Shown piece by piece: positions 26,008 through 35,611 of a stretch of 64,000 bases of DNA. The position numbers and the translations under genes were made by a program. The stretch covers positions 62,001 to 126,000 of the forward strand of contig JADJHZ010000024.1 in NCBI GenBank assembly GCA_016707205.1, in the 5' to 3' direction. Below the pieces are notes generated by a model. That model had not been told where the DNA came from. It saw nothing but the letters and a program-made list of their open reading frames with translations, and made no database searches. The first letter of the stretch is position 1; the number at the start of each line of letters is the position of its first letter. Source of the stretch: Haliscomenobacter sp. Lineage in GTDB: Bacteria; Bacteroidota; Bacteroidia; Chitinophagales; Saprospiraceae.

Positions 26008-26868
26008 ATGAAACCATTTCTAATAGCGCTCCGCATCGTGGCTCTGGCCTCTGTCATTTACGTCAAAACCCAATACCATCAGTGGGTCGAAGGCAAAAAC
26101 ATCGATGTGCAGGATCTGGACATCCTCCTGGGCTTTTTGATCTTTTTCCTGTCGGCCAATATGCTGGTGGTCATTTTGTCCTGGCTATACCGGAGAAGAG
26201 CGCATTTAAAAGAACAGCAAGGCGACAACGTGGTGCTGGGGATCAAAAACATCTACTACCTGCTGATGGCAGGGGCGGTGATCACCACGATTCTCGGGTT
26301 GTTCGGGATCGATCCCAGAACGCTGTTCACCTCCCTGAGTATCGTCGCTGCCGCCATTGCCATCGTATCCAAGGATTACATTTCGGAGATCATCAGCGGC
26401 ATCATTATCAGCTTTTCTTCCAACGAAATTTCCGTGGGTGACTACCTCAAGATCGGGACGCATAAGGGAAAGATCATCGACCTTAGCCTCACCAAGATCG
26501 CCTTTCTGGACGAAGACGACGACATCATCTTCATCCCGAACACCAAGGTCTTTTCCAGCGAAATCGTGAACTACACCAAAAAGCAGATCCGCCGGGTGAG
26601 TATCGAATTCGAAGCGGCGCTTACCGCAGTGCCTTCCGTGGAAGAACTGGAAGCCTACCTGACCGAGGCCCTGAAAGACTACCACGAATACATCGAGCCG
26701 GGAAGTTTCTGGCTCCGGGTGGTGGACATCCGCAAAGACAGCCTGGCTATGAAATTCCAGTACGTCCTCAAGCAAATCAACCGTGAACTGGAACTGGAGA
26801 TCCGGCGCCGCACCGTGCGCCGGATCGTGAGGTATGTAAAGAGCAGTGTGGGGGAGAAGGGAGGGTGA
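26008..26868 (+). CDS. MscS-like mechanosensitive channel
   Basis: The 286-residue protein has four predicted membrane helices (about residues 5-22, 38-60, 80-102, 107-125). The last is the pore helix (LSIVAAAIAIVSKDYISEIISGI), followed by the MscS beta domain with ISVGDYLKIGTHKGKIIDLSL and IFIPNTKVFSSEIVNYT. It is a small-conductance mechanosensitive channel of the inner membrane that relieves osmotic pressure. The C-terminal alpha/beta domain is short. It is transcribed alone; both neighbouring genes point the other way. Confidence 0.88.
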   Translation: MKPFLIALRIVALASVIYVKTQYHQWVEGKNIDVQDLDILLGFLIFFLSANMLVVILSWLYRRRAHLKEQQGDNVVLGIKNIYYLLMAGAVITTILGLFGIDPRTLFTSLSIVAAAIAIVSKDYISEIISGIIISFSSNEISVGDYLKIGTHKGKIIDLSLTKIAFLDEDDDIIFIPNTKVFSSEIVNYTKKQIRRVSIEFEAALTAVPSVEELEAYLTEALKDYHEYIEPGSFWLRVVDIRKDSLAMKFQYVLKQINRELELEIRRRTVRRIVRYVKSSVGEKGG

Positions 26869-26952
26869 TGTAGAGGATGTAAGGGGTGTATGAACCCTAA
26901 TTATTTTGAAAAATCGCGGCAAAAAATCTTTTGCCCTCGTGAAAGGGCCTAT

Positions 26953-26993
26953 AAAAAATCCCCTGAAGGCAATGCGCTTCCTCCAGGGGATTT
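26953..26993 (-). terminator. Terminator downstream of the SusC/SusD operon
   Basis: The hairpin AAATCCCCTG(A)AGG / CCTCCAGGGGATTT is followed on the minus strand by a run of six T. It lies 84 bp past the susD stop and points in that direction. Confidence 0.75.
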
Positions 26994-27076
26994 GATGCCG
27001 AGCTTCCTATGGGAGAGCTCGGGCGCGGATTAAAAACCCGCGGAACATTCCCGGATTGGAAATCCGGGATACCCGG

Positions 27077-28489
27077 TTAACGGTTCACTTCTACCACGAA
27101 ATAGATGCCTTCGGCGGGTTCTTTGGCATTTTCGTTGGCGTTGAGTTCGTTTTGGGCATACACAATCCGCTCGGGGTACTTGGTCGCCGTAGGCGTATTC
27201 AGCGGAAACTTCACGGCGATATCGCTGTCGCTCTTGCGCAGGCGGCGGGCGTCGTTAAAAACCAGCCACTGACTGAAGAAGGAGATGTAGCGTTCTTCCA
27301 CGATCTCGCGGAGCAGGGCGCGCAGGGGCGCAAGGTTGGTGGCGTTCTCCATACCTCCGTTATCAAAATCGGCGGCAACATAGGCGTCGTACTTCAAGGG
27401 GTCGGCGGCGTTGATCTTCTTGAACACCGTGCCGGAAGCAAGCGCTGCCCGGTAGGCATTCAGGTGCTGCAATCCCTGGTCGAATCCCTGGGTGCGCGCG
27501 GCGCACTCGGCCAGCGTCAGCTGGTTTTCCTGATAGGTTACCAACGGCATGGGTTCCAGGGAATTGGCGGCGCCTTTGTTGTTGCCTCCATTGCGTTCAT
27601 CGAGCAGCAGGTAGGCATGGCGGGCATTTTCCTGTGTTTTGGCGTTGTTGCGGGAATTGGCGTTGGCTGGGTTGATCAGGGTAATCAGGTAGCTGGTACG
27701 GTTGCCCAAATCGCCGGAGCGGCTCCCAGAGAACAACTGAAACAACAGGTTCTTGTCGTTGAGGTTGCTGGAAGTAAGTGGCTTGAAGAGCATGCTGTTC
27801 GCCACTTTGGAGACCCCTTTCTGGGCGGCAATCAGCGCTTTGTCGTATTCTTTGGTCAGTGTAAAGTAACGTGCCTTCAGGGTATAAGCCGCTTCAACCC
27901 ATTTGGCATTGTCGCCGGCATAATAAAGGTCTTCCGGAAGCGCGCGCTTGGTGGCGCCGGTCAGGTCCGCAATCGCTTCATCCAGCAGGGTCTGTAACGC
28001 GTTAAATACCGCCCGCTGGCTGTCGAACTTCGGGTCTGAAATCTCGGAGTTGATCGCCTCCGAATAGGGGATATCTCCATAGGCGGCAGCCATCGTGCCA
28101 ATGGTATGCGCCTCCATCACTTTGCTGATGCCCACCAACAGCTTATCCGTTTCGGCTACCTTGCGGATATGCCGTACCTGAGTAATCACGCCCTGGTAGC
28201 CAAAAGACCAGAACCCGTTCGATTCCTCAGAAGACATATTATACTCATAAAGCGACTTATACAAGTTTTGGTACCCAACCATTTGGCCCGTCCAGGATGA
28301 GGTAATCCGCTGTTCATGGCCCAATTGTACCTGAATATTGGCAATCTGGGCTGCCCGAAGAAAATTGACAGCCGACACGGCATCGATAGGAATATTGTTG
28401 GGGTCGTCGTTGATGCCTTCCACAAGGCTCTCGCAGGCAGCCAATGACATTGCGAGAAGAATAAAAAACGCTATTTTTAATCGTTTCAT
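27077..28489 (-). CDS. SusD/RagB family nutrient-binding lipoprotein
   Basis: The 470-residue protein has a lipobox (LAAC, Cys19), followed by NDDPNNIPIDAVSAVNFLRAAQ, typical of the SusD-like family with TPR-type helices (SusD-like 2 group). Later segments AAAYGDIPYSEAI and EERYISFFSQWLVFNDARRL are also family marks. It sits on the cell surface as a lid over the SusC channel and captures a large nutrient. It follows the SusC gene by 149 bp on the same strand. No glycosidase, peptidase or regulator lies next to the pair, so the substrate (glycan, peptide or other) cannot be told. Confidence 0.88.
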   Translation of the reverse strand: MKRLKIAFFILLAMSLAACESLVEGINDDPNNIPIDAVSAVNFLRAAQIANIQVQLGHEQRITSSWTGQMVGYQNLYKSLYEYNMSSEESNGFWSFGYQGVITQVRHIRKVAETDKLLVGISKVMEAHTIGTMAAAYGDIPYSEAINSEISDPKFDSQRAVFNALQTLLDEAIADLTGATKRALPEDLYYAGDNAKWVEAAYTLKARYFTLTKEYDKALIAAQKGVSKVANSMLFKPLTSSNLNDKNLLFQLFSGSRSGDLGNRTSYLITLINPANANSRNNAKTQENARHAYLLLDERNGGNNKGAANSLEPMPLVTYQENQLTLAECAARTQGFDQGLQHLNAYRAALASGTVFKKINAADPLKYDAYVAADFDNGGMENATNLAPLRALLREIVEERYISFFSQWLVFNDARRLRKSDSDIAVKFPLNTPTATKYPERIVYAQNELNANENAKEPAEGIYFVVEVNR

Positions 28490-28598
28490 CGATGCTGATT
28501 TTGAAATTTAAAAAATCCAGCAAGGCCGGAAAACGGGAATTCAGAAGCTATCTGAGCGCAGGAAAAGGGTCTTTTTTTGACTACGCTGTTTCCTCTTC

Positions 28599-28630
28599 AA
28601 TCCCTGCTCCCTGCTCCCTGCTCCCTGCCT
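28599..28630. repeat. GGGAGCA/TGCTCCC heptamer array between susC and susD
   Basis: CCCTGCT is repeated about four times with 7-bp spacing in the gap between the SusC stop and the SusD start. Only one arm is present here, unlike 51469-51629. Confidence 0.65.
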
Positions 28631-28638
28631 AAACCCCA

Positions 28639-31600
28639 CTAATACGTAATCTGCAACGAGAACACAAACGACCTCGTCCCTGGGTTGGTGAAGTAATCAA
28701 TTCCGTATCCGTTATCAACGCCAAACTGGTTGGTTTCCGGGTCAATGCCTAAAATGTCGGTCCAAAGAGCGAGGTTTCTGCCGGTAGCAGTAAACACGAT
28801 GGAGCTGAGTTTGGTCGCTTTGCGGAAGCCCGGGCTGTTCAGGTTATAACTGAGAGAAATTTCACGCAGACGTGTCCAGGTAAAGTCGTTCAGGGAAAAC
28901 TCATTGATTGCAGAGCCGCCCAGGCCGCCGCCGCGTCCGGTATACCATGCTTGATCCAACAGCACAGGACCTGCACCGTAGTCATGGATATTTCCGCGAA
29001 CAGTGGTACCCGCTTTGATCACTTGTCCATTGACGTTCTTTAAGTCCTGAGTCAAGGTCACTTCATTCCCTACGTCGGCGTGCATTCCAAAGCTGTAAAG
29101 TACGAAACGGGTCCGTTCAGCAAAATCGCCACCCTGGGAATGTTCAAAGAGAATATTAAAGGCCAGATTCTTCCAGTTAGCACGCAAACCTAATCCGCCC
29201 CGCCAGTCGGGGTTCGGGTTGCCGATCACGCCTTGGGTAGGAGCAAGCTCCGGGAACCCATTTTCATTCAGGAATATCGATCCGTCGGGGTTGCGAGTGG
29301 CCCGGCTGCTCCAAAGAACGCCCAGCGGTTGTCCAGGCACGGCACGGCCGCTGATGGACTGAGTGGTGAGGTCGATCGATTCCACGCCAAGCAAGTCCAA
29401 CACCTTATTCCGGTTGTTGTTCCAGTTGGCGTACAGGTTCAGGCTCAAATCCCTTTTTTTGATGATATCGACATCGGTTTCCAGTTCGAGTCCTTTATTT
29501 TCCATTCTTCCGCCGTTAGTATAGATGCTGGTATACCCGGTGGAGGCAGCTGTAGATACGTTAAACAAGAGGTCCTTGATCTCGTTTTGGTAGTAAGTGG
29601 TGGTCAGTCCCCAGCGGTCTTTGAAGAAACGCAGGTCGGCGCCGATTTCCCATTCGGTTTTAATTTCAGGCTTAAGGTCAGGATTGCCCTGGTTGTTGTT
29701 GATCCGGAATCCGCCGCCAAACTGAGCGACGTTGAGCGGGTCGCTGTAGGATGTATACGTGATTCCTCCTTCCGCCAGTGTCTGGAAGTTGTGTGGTCCA
29801 GGCTGAACCCCTACTTGCCCCCAGGAAGCGCGAAGTTTTCCAAAACTCAGGCCTTTCTTTCCGGAAAGGGAAGGGAGTTGGGTAAACTGCCAGGCGGCAT
29901 CTACCGATGGGTAGAAAAAGTTTCCTTTTACGGTGGAGGCCGCTTCCAGGGTACCGGACGTGTTGACGAACAACTGACTGAATAAATCAAAAGACAGCAC
30001 GCCATAGCCCCTGTTGGAACGCCGGAAACTCTTTAGGCGTTCAACGGTCGACGCCTCATTGCTGGTATTCAAAGCGGTAATGGGTTCCCGGTAATCTACC
30101 TGGAAGGAAAGCAATTCCGTGTAGACGAGGTCCCGTTTGCGGTCGTTGTAGTTCCAGCCGACTGTTGCCAGAAGGGAAATATCCTCGGTTAGATCAAAGG
30201 ACCCTTTTGCGATGGCGTCAAAGTTGATCTCCCGTTCGCGAATATCGTCCTGGAACAATTCCCCGTTTGGCGCCCCCGCGCTCAGGATGGGATAGAAATA
30301 CACCCGTTCATCGGTATAGGCATCTACCCCGCCCCGAAGCGTGAACTTCAGCCAGGAAAGCGGATCGATATTCAGTTCCGAGTTGATAATAAACCGGTTG
30401 ACCTCCGTAGTGCTTTTTTGGTCATCCGTCACCCAAAGTGGGTTGCCATAAGCTGGGGCAGGATAGCCCAGATGGCGGCGATATGCCCGGTGCGCGTTGG
30501 GGAAAGCCTGGCCGGAGTTGTTGTAGTACGTTCCGGAATAGTTTCGAATATCAAAATCCGGGGAGGTGCGCAACAAGCCCAGGTATAATCCATCGATGTT
30601 GGAGTTTTGCTGTATCCGGTTGGAAGAAGTAAACGTATAGGCCGCCCGGGTGGCCATATTTAACCAATTCGTTAAAAACGTCTGATTATTGAGGCGCAGG
30701 TTGGTCCGGCTGTAATCGCTGTTCCGGATAATACCCTCCTGAGTCAGGTTACCCAGGCTGAAAAAGAAGGTCGACTTTTCTGATCCGCCACTTATAGACA
30801 GGTCGTTTTGCCAAAAGCGTCCATTCTGAAAAACGGCGTCGAAGTTGGACTCATTGAAGGTTTCTTTGGAATTTTTCTTCAACACCGGGTAATAGATCGT
30901 CCCGTCTGCGGCAACAAACCGCTCGCCCGTTGTCCTAACGGAATCCGCAGCTCCGGAGCGGTTGGCGATTTTATCTCCCCAGGATTGGCTGGCCCCTGCG
31001 TTCCATACGCCATTAAGCCCCTGACCAAACCCCTCCTGGATAGGGTGACGAACGTTGATCTCGTCGAACGAATACGTGCTGGAATACGTAATTGTCGGCT
31101 TGCCCGATTTTCCCTTTTTGGTCGTGATCACGATTACGCCGCTGGCGGCACGGGAGCCCCAGAGCGACGCTGCTGACGCGCCTTTGAGTACCTGGATCGA
31201 CTCAATATCGTTGGGGTTGATGTCGTTGAGACGGGATTGCTGGGAAACGCCGGCATCTTTCCCTCCGTTCCCGTTTCCGTAGATTGTAGAGTTGCTGATC
31301 GGAACTCCGTCGATGATGATCAGCGGCTCGGATGATCCGGTAATGGTGCTTGCACCCCGGATCTGAATCGTCGACCCGGCGCCCGGGTCGCCGTTGGAGC
31401 GGGCAATCCGCACGCCGGCCGCTTTTCCGGCCAGACCGTTGATCACCCCGGATTCTCCAGAGCGGACCACATCCTGGGACGATACGGTAGAATACGTAGA
31501 CCCCATCTGGTCCTTTTTCTGGGCAAATCCCAGCGCACTGACAACGACTTCTTCGAGTAATTCCGCGTCCTCTTCCATCGTGACGTCAATAACCGAGCGG

Positions 31601-31857
31601 GCGCCGACGGTCTCCCTCACCGTTAAATACCCTACAAATGTAAATTCAATAACTGCGTCGGGTCCGGACACTTCCACGGAATACGTCCCGTCTATGTCGG
31701 TAATTGAACCAGTGGTGGTCCCCTGGATAATAACGTTTACCGCGATCAGCGGCTCGCCGTCCTTGTCCACTACGGTTCCTGTTACGATTCGCTGAGCCCA
31801 GACGCTTCCAGCGAATGCCACACAAAAGAATAACAACAGAATGAGTTTGTTTCGCAT
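28639..31857 (-). CDS. SusC/RagA family TonB-linked outer-membrane protein
   Basis: The 1072-residue protein has a signal peptide (LILLLFFCVAFAGSVWAQ), a carboxypeptidase-regulatory-like domain (VTGTVVDKDGEPLIAVNV, about residues 24-105), and a plug domain with IQIRGASTITGSSEPLIIIDG and ESIQVLKGASAASLWGSRA, which are SusC signatures. A 22-strand barrel fills the rest, ending in RSFVFSLQITY. With SusD it imports an unknown macromolecular nutrient, powered by TonB. It is the first gene of the pair; its upstream region carries a family C repeat array. Confidence 0.92.
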   Translation of the reverse strand: MRNKLILLLFFCVAFAGSVWAQRIVTGTVVDKDGEPLIAVNVIIQGTTTGSITDIDGTYSVEVSGPDAVIEFTFVGYLTVRETVGARSVIDVTMEEDAELLEEVVVSALGFAQKKDQMGSTYSTVSSQDVVRSGESGVINGLAGKAAGVRIARSNGDPGAGSTIQIRGASTITGSSEPLIIIDGVPISNSTIYGNGNGGKDAGVSQQSRLNDINPNDIESIQVLKGASAASLWGSRAASGVIVITTKKGKSGKPTITYSSTYSFDEINVRHPIQEGFGQGLNGVWNAGASQSWGDKIANRSGAADSVRTTGERFVAADGTIYYPVLKKNSKETFNESNFDAVFQNGRFWQNDLSISGGSEKSTFFFSLGNLTQEGIIRNSDYSRTNLRLNNQTFLTNWLNMATRAAYTFTSSNRIQQNSNIDGLYLGLLRTSPDFDIRNYSGTYYNNSGQAFPNAHRAYRRHLGYPAPAYGNPLWVTDDQKSTTEVNRFIINSELNIDPLSWLKFTLRGGVDAYTDERVYFYPILSAGAPNGELFQDDIREREINFDAIAKGSFDLTEDISLLATVGWNYNDRKRDLVYTELLSFQVDYREPITALNTSNEASTVERLKSFRRSNRGYGVLSFDLFSQLFVNTSGTLEAASTVKGNFFYPSVDAAWQFTQLPSLSGKKGLSFGKLRASWGQVGVQPGPHNFQTLAEGGITYTSYSDPLNVAQFGGGFRINNNQGNPDLKPEIKTEWEIGADLRFFKDRWGLTTTYYQNEIKDLLFNVSTAASTGYTSIYTNGGRMENKGLELETDVDIIKKRDLSLNLYANWNNNRNKVLDLLGVESIDLTTQSISGRAVPGQPLGVLWSSRATRNPDGSIFLNENGFPELAPTQGVIGNPNPDWRGGLGLRANWKNLAFNILFEHSQGGDFAERTRFVLYSFGMHADVGNEVTLTQDLKNVNGQVIKAGTTVRGNIHDYGAGPVLLDQAWYTGRGGGLGGSAINEFSLNDFTWTRLREISLSYNLNSPGFRKATKLSSIVFTATGRNLALWTDILGIDPETNQFGVDNGYGIDYFTNPGTRSFVFSLQITY

Positions 31858-31870
31858 AGTGAGCGTTTTT

Positions 31871-31945
31871 TATGATTTACGATTTACGAAGTGCGATTTA
31901 CGAAATGTGATTTACGAAATGTGATTTACGAAGTACGATTTACGA
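31871..31945. repeat. Family C array (GATTTACGAA-type words) upstream of susC
   Basis: About six degenerate copies of ATTTACGAAGTACG or ATTTACGAAATGTG follow one another, starting 14 bp before the SusC start codon, in its leader or promoter region. Copy spacing is about 8-15 bp. Confidence 0.65.
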
Positions 31946-32108
31946 TCCAAAATAAACATATAGGTTGGGACAGGAATATTGTATGAGGCAGGCTATAGTA
32001 TACTTTGCGTGCGCAGAGGATAAACGGAACGGTTCAATAAAACGCGCATAAGTAATTTAATGGCTTGACGGCCAGTGTTTTTAGCTGAAACCGGAGAATC
32101 GTGAACAG
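31946..32108. other. Gap between repeat arrays, no gene seen
   Basis: This is the middle of the 319-bp space between the SusC gene and the dehydrogenase gene. It is AT-rich without a coding frame and probably holds the SusC promoter, although no clear TAnnTTTG box was found. Confidence 0.4.
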
Positions 32109-32176
32109 TCCCTGATCCCTAATCCCTCGTCCCTGATCCCTCGTCCTTCGTAAGCCGTACATCGTACCTCGTACAT
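32109..32176. repeat. GATCCCT/CGTCCCT array followed by family C words
   Basis: About five words of the form TCCCTGATCCCTAATCCCTC are followed directly by CGTACATCGTACCTCGTACATC. The two word families are fused end to end just past the stop of the dehydrogenase gene (minus strand). Confidence 0.6.
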
Positions 32177-33169
32177 CTAAAAACAGGTAACCAGCGGGAG
32201 ATCCCGCATCGTCTTCAATCCGGGCGTTGCCCGCAGGACGGCCCCCAAGGCGTTGATGGCAATAGCGCAGGTGGCTACGTCGCCGTTTACGCCTCCGGCA
32301 ATTTTCGACAGTAGATTAGGTTTGCCGTGGATGACGACTTCGTCGTAGGATTCTGGTTCGCCGATGGCCGCCTGGAATACGAGTTTGATTTTCACCTCCC
32401 CGTTGACGTAGCCGTTGCCCTCCTGACGCACCCCCAAGGCATGGCCTTTGGGCACTTCCATGGCCAGGGTTTTGACATCCCGATCAGCAATTATTGGGAA
32501 GATCAGGTCTTCGGTGCGGTCGAGCTTCCAGCCGACGGAGCGGGCGATGAAGTGCAGGGACTCCGTCAGGCCGACATGGCGAAGGGAGCCGTCGCGCTTT
32601 TTGGCATCGAAGGCTTCCTGGGTCAAACCGGCGCCGATCTTCACCTGAAAGGGGATGCGCCGGTACTGGGCATCCTGAAACCGGTTCACCTGCACAAAAT
32701 CGACTTTTTGGCAGACCCCCGTCAGCATTCCGGGCAGGGTATCCATTAGGAAACCTGGATTTACTCCCGTGCCGGCGACAGCCACCCCTTTTGACTTGGC
32801 CAGAACATCGATCTGATGGGCCAGAGTAGGGGACGTTTCCCAGGGATAGCATAACTCTTCACAGGTGCTGACCACCGGAAGTCCTTCTTCCAGGATCTCC
32901 AGGATCTGAGGCGTAATACGGGCCATGTCGGAGACCGTCGTCAGAATCACCGCATCTGCCGGCTGTTTGGCCAGCGCGTCCGCCACCGATCCGGAAACGG
33001 TAACGCCCTGCACGTCTACTTCGCAGAGCGTGCCAAAGTCTTTGCCGATTAAAGCGGGATCTTTGTCTACCGCTCCGACCGTTACCACATTTTTTCGTTC
33101 GTGAATAAATTGGGCAGTTTTCCGGCCCAGAGGGCCCAAACCGATTTGAAGTATACGTATAGGTTGCAT
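32177..33169 (-). CDS. 2,4-diaminopentanoate-dehydrogenase-like NAD(P)H-dependent enzyme
   Basis: The 330-residue protein begins with a Rossmann motif (ILQIGLGPLGRKTAQFI) and has the DapB-like N-terminal fold. AVAGTGVNPGFLMDTLPGML is the hallmark of the amine-dehydrogenase/2,4-diaminopentanoate dehydrogenase group, and the C-terminal half matches the domain of that family. These enzymes deaminate or form short-chain amino acids with NAD(P). No ornithine or lysine fermentation gene is nearby, so the native substrate is unknown. The gene is transcribed alone on the minus strand. Confidence 0.78.
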   Translation of the reverse strand: MQPIRILQIGLGPLGRKTAQFIHERKNVVTVGAVDKDPALIGKDFGTLCEVDVQGVTVSGSVADALAKQPADAVILTTVSDMARITPQILEILEEGLPVVSTCEELCYPWETSPTLAHQIDVLAKSKGVAVAGTGVNPGFLMDTLPGMLTGVCQKVDFVQVNRFQDAQYRRIPFQVKIGAGLTQEAFDAKKRDGSLRHVGLTESLHFIARSVGWKLDRTEDLIFPIIADRDVKTLAMEVPKGHALGVRQEGNGYVNGEVKIKLVFQAAIGEPESYDEVVIHGKPNLLSKIAGGVNGDVATCAIAINALGAVLRATPGLKTMRDLPLVTCF

Positions 33170-33355
33170 TTGGTTAGGTGTTGGTAACGAATATACGAAA
33201 GCGCAGAAAATTTTTTACTCATCCGGCTGAATTTCGGAATAAATTCGATCTTAGCTTCCTATTTTCATATAAATAAAATTTGGCGAAATATCAAAAATTA
33301 ATGATTTTCGAAGACTGTACCAACTTGTTTCCGGCATTAGGGTATTAAATGAACT

Positions 33356-34068
33356 ATGGATTTTTTCGCATATAACGAACGGTTTATCCTCTTTGGAAAA
33401 GAGCACCTTTTGTGTTAGGGTTAATCCTTTTGGGCAGCGTAATGCTTCCCTCCTGGGCCCTGCAAAGGCTGGATGAGAAAGGGCAGGTACGCGTCGCCCG
33501 GGCCTTGAGCTGGGTGATCTCCGGTTGGGTGATATTCTGGACGCTGACCCGCATCGCTCTGGGGGATTTTGATCCCCGAACCGACCTGCCGCTCGACATA
33601 TGCAATATGATGGCCCTTACCTTGCCCTTTTTTGCGCATACCCCCCGTAGGGCCGTGCACGAGGTGCTTTATTTCTGGATCCTTGCCGGCACGATACAGG
33701 CGGTGCTTACACCTCATTTATACGACGGGTTTCCGGCCTTTACGTTTTTCAAGTACTGGTTCGTTCACGGCGGGCTGGTCATTTATGCTGTCTATGCTAC
33801 CCGTGCTTTGGGTTTTTACCCTCCGCCGTATGCTCTTTTCCGCGCGTTTTTGGCTATTCAGGTTTACGCCCTGGTCATATTAGGGTGTAATCTGGTTCTG
33901 GGCGCCAATTATGTATACCTGCTGGGCAAACCACCTACCGCTTCTCCACTGGATTATCTTGGCCCCTGGCCCTGGTACCTGTTGGCGATCGAACCCCTGG
34001 CCCTGGCCATGTTCGGATTGGTTTATCTGCCGGTAGCCGTCGCGCGGCGCAAAACAACTTTAAGATAA
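33356..34068 (+). CDS. YwaF-like (TIGR02206) integral membrane protein, one frameshift
   Basis: ATG at 33356 encodes MDFFAYNERFILFGKEHL, the typical N-terminus of the TIGR02206/YwaF family (FGxxH), then stops. The remaining frame runs from 33412 and has about six to seven helices with LPLDICNMMAL and FKYWFVHGGLVIYAVY, also family-like. One T missing from the T4 run at 33408-33411 joins them as KEHLFVLGLILLGSV, giving about 237 residues. The family has no proven biochemical role. The gene is monocistronic. Confidence 0.72.
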
Positions 34069-34155
34069 GCCTAACACTCCCATAACCCCTGTTAACACTT
34101 ACTCGGTGCAATTTGGGGGTATATTTCCATTGCATACGAAAAACGAGTAAGTACC

Positions 34156-34836
34156 ATGAAAAAAGCCTTTTTGCTGGCATGCGTGTTTTGCGCAACGATC
34201 TTTTCCCTTCAGGCCCAATTTTCCGTAGGCGTGCGCGGCGGCGTTCAGTTTGCCAACGTCCGGCAAACGGATCTGCTCAAAGAAATCAGCCCCGATCTGC
34301 ACGACGTGACCGGCGCCTCTACCGCCGCTTTTGCCGAGCTGGAACTGAGCCCTAACTTCGCCTTACAGGCTGAACTGGGCTACACCCGCAAAGGATTTGG
34401 GTTGGATCTGGGGACAGATGTCAACCTCTTTGGCGTAAGCCTTCCGCTGGGCGTAGATGCGGAATCCCGTTTTGATTATCTCGAACTGCCTCTTCTGGCC
34501 AAAGCCAAATTCGGGAGCGAGGCGGTCAAATTCTATGCCATGGCCGGCCCGGCCATTAGCTATGCCGGAGGCGCCCGCCTGGTTACCAAAACCACTGGCA
34601 TTATCGAATTTGACCTCACCGACACCAAGCTCAACCTCGACGCCCTGGGCGTTGAGCGCTGGGATATCAGCGCCATCGGGGGCATCGGCGCCGAGTTTAA
34701 CACGGGTTTTGGCAAGTTCTTTATCGATGGGAGATACACCCACGGCTTCCAGGAAATCTACGACATCCCCCTGGTACAGGAAAAAGCCCACAACCGCGGG
34801 TTTGGGATCAGCGCAGGAGTGGCGGTTAGGCTTTAA
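34156..34836 (+). CDS. Outer-membrane beta-barrel protein (PorT-like)
   Basis: The 226-residue protein has a signal peptide (MKKAFLLACVFCATIFSLQAQ) and the usual small-barrel pattern of Bacteroidota porin-family proteins: VGVRGGVQFANVR, LQAELGYTRKGFGLDLG, YLELPLLAKAKFG, and a last strand GFGISAGVAVRL. This layout (GxxxG near the front, YLExPLLxK in the middle) is common to the outer_membrane_beta-barrel domain PF13568. The function is unknown. The stop codon is followed at once by a family A repeat. Confidence 0.78.
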   Translation: MKKAFLLACVFCATIFSLQAQFSVGVRGGVQFANVRQTDLLKEISPDLHDVTGASTAAFAELELSPNFALQAELGYTRKGFGLDLGTDVNLFGVSLPLGVDAESRFDYLELPLLAKAKFGSEAVKFYAMAGPAISYAGGARLVTKTTGIIEFDLTDTKLNLDALGVERWDISAIGGIGAEFNTGFGKFFIDGRYTHGFQEIYDIPLVQEKAHNRGFGISAGVAVRL

Positions 34837-34837
34837 A

Positions 34838-34987
34838 GAGGTTGCGAAGTTGCGAGGTTGCGAGGTTACGAGGTTGCGAGGTTACGAGGTTGCGGGGTTA
34901 CGAGGTTGGGAAGTTGCTTCTTCTTCGTAACTTCGCAACGAGGTTCTATTTCTTCGCAACTTCGCAACTCCGCAACTTCGCAACTTT
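34838..34987. repeat. Octamer inverted-array repeat, family A (largest copy)
   Basis: The left arm (34841-34918) contains nine to ten octamers alternating GTTGCGAG and GTTACGAG. The right arm (34926-34987) has CTTCGTAACTTCGCAACG, then four TTCGCAAC-type words ending in a T7 run. It separates the barrel gene (plus) from the SCO1 gene (minus), so the folded hairpin with its T-run could act as a terminator. Confidence 0.75.
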
Positions 34988-34989
34988 TT

Positions 34990-35604
34990 TTACATTTCCT
35001 TCAACAACACCTCAATATCCTTCATAAACCGGTCGACGCTCTCGGGGTCGGTGCCGTCGCAGAACGAGCGAACGTGGCGGTTCTTGTCTACCAGGATCAA
35101 CCGGCCGCTGTGGTCGAACCCTCCCGGCGCCTCAGGGTCCTCGATAGCGATGCTGAAGTAATCGTTGGCGATGGAATAAATAGAATCCTTTACCCCCGTC
35201 ACGAAGATCCACTTGTCGTTGGATACGCCCAAATTCTGAGCGAATTGCTTCAGCCTGGGAATGGTGTCGTGCTTGGTATCAATGGTATGCGCCAATAGCA
35301 ACAAGCGGTCGTCGTCTTTAAACCGGTCGTACACCCGGAGCATCTGCTTGTTCACCATCGGGCAAATCGTGGGACAACTGATAAAAAAGAAATCCACGAC
35401 ATAGGCTTTTCCCTCAAACGTCGCGTTATTCACCTCCTGGCTATCCTGATTGATGAAAGAGAAATCCCGCACCTGGTGGTAGATGGTATCCCCATTCACA
35501 ATTTCCGAATTACCCAAAATGGGTAAAGCTTCCGGCGTGCGCTTCAGGTTACATCCAACCAAAAGGAGCGCTGCCCCAAAAAGCGATAGACTGTATTTTA
35601 GCAT
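34990..35604 (-). CDS. SCO1/SenC family copper chaperone, lipoprotein
   Basis: The 204-residue protein has a lipobox (LLLVGC, Cys18). The thioredoxin-like fold carries CPTIC at residues 77-81 and the distal His165 in FDHSGRL, the three copper ligands of SCO proteins. It delivers copper to the CuA site of cytochrome c oxidase or works as a thiol reductase in the periplasm. No oxidase gene is in the window. The small lipoprotein gene lies 7 bp upstream on the same strand, suggesting co-transcription. Confidence 0.9.
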   Translation of the reverse strand: MLKYSLSLFGAALLLVGCNLKRTPEALPILGNSEIVNGDTIYHQVRDFSFINQDSQEVNNATFEGKAYVVDFFFISCPTICPMVNKQMLRVYDRFKDDDRLLLLAHTIDTKHDTIPRLKQFAQNLGVSNDKWIFVTGVKDSIYSIANDYFSIAIEDPEAPGGFDHSGRLILVDKNRHVRSFCDGTDPESVDRFMKDIEVLLKEM

Positions 35605-35611
35605 GGCTTTT

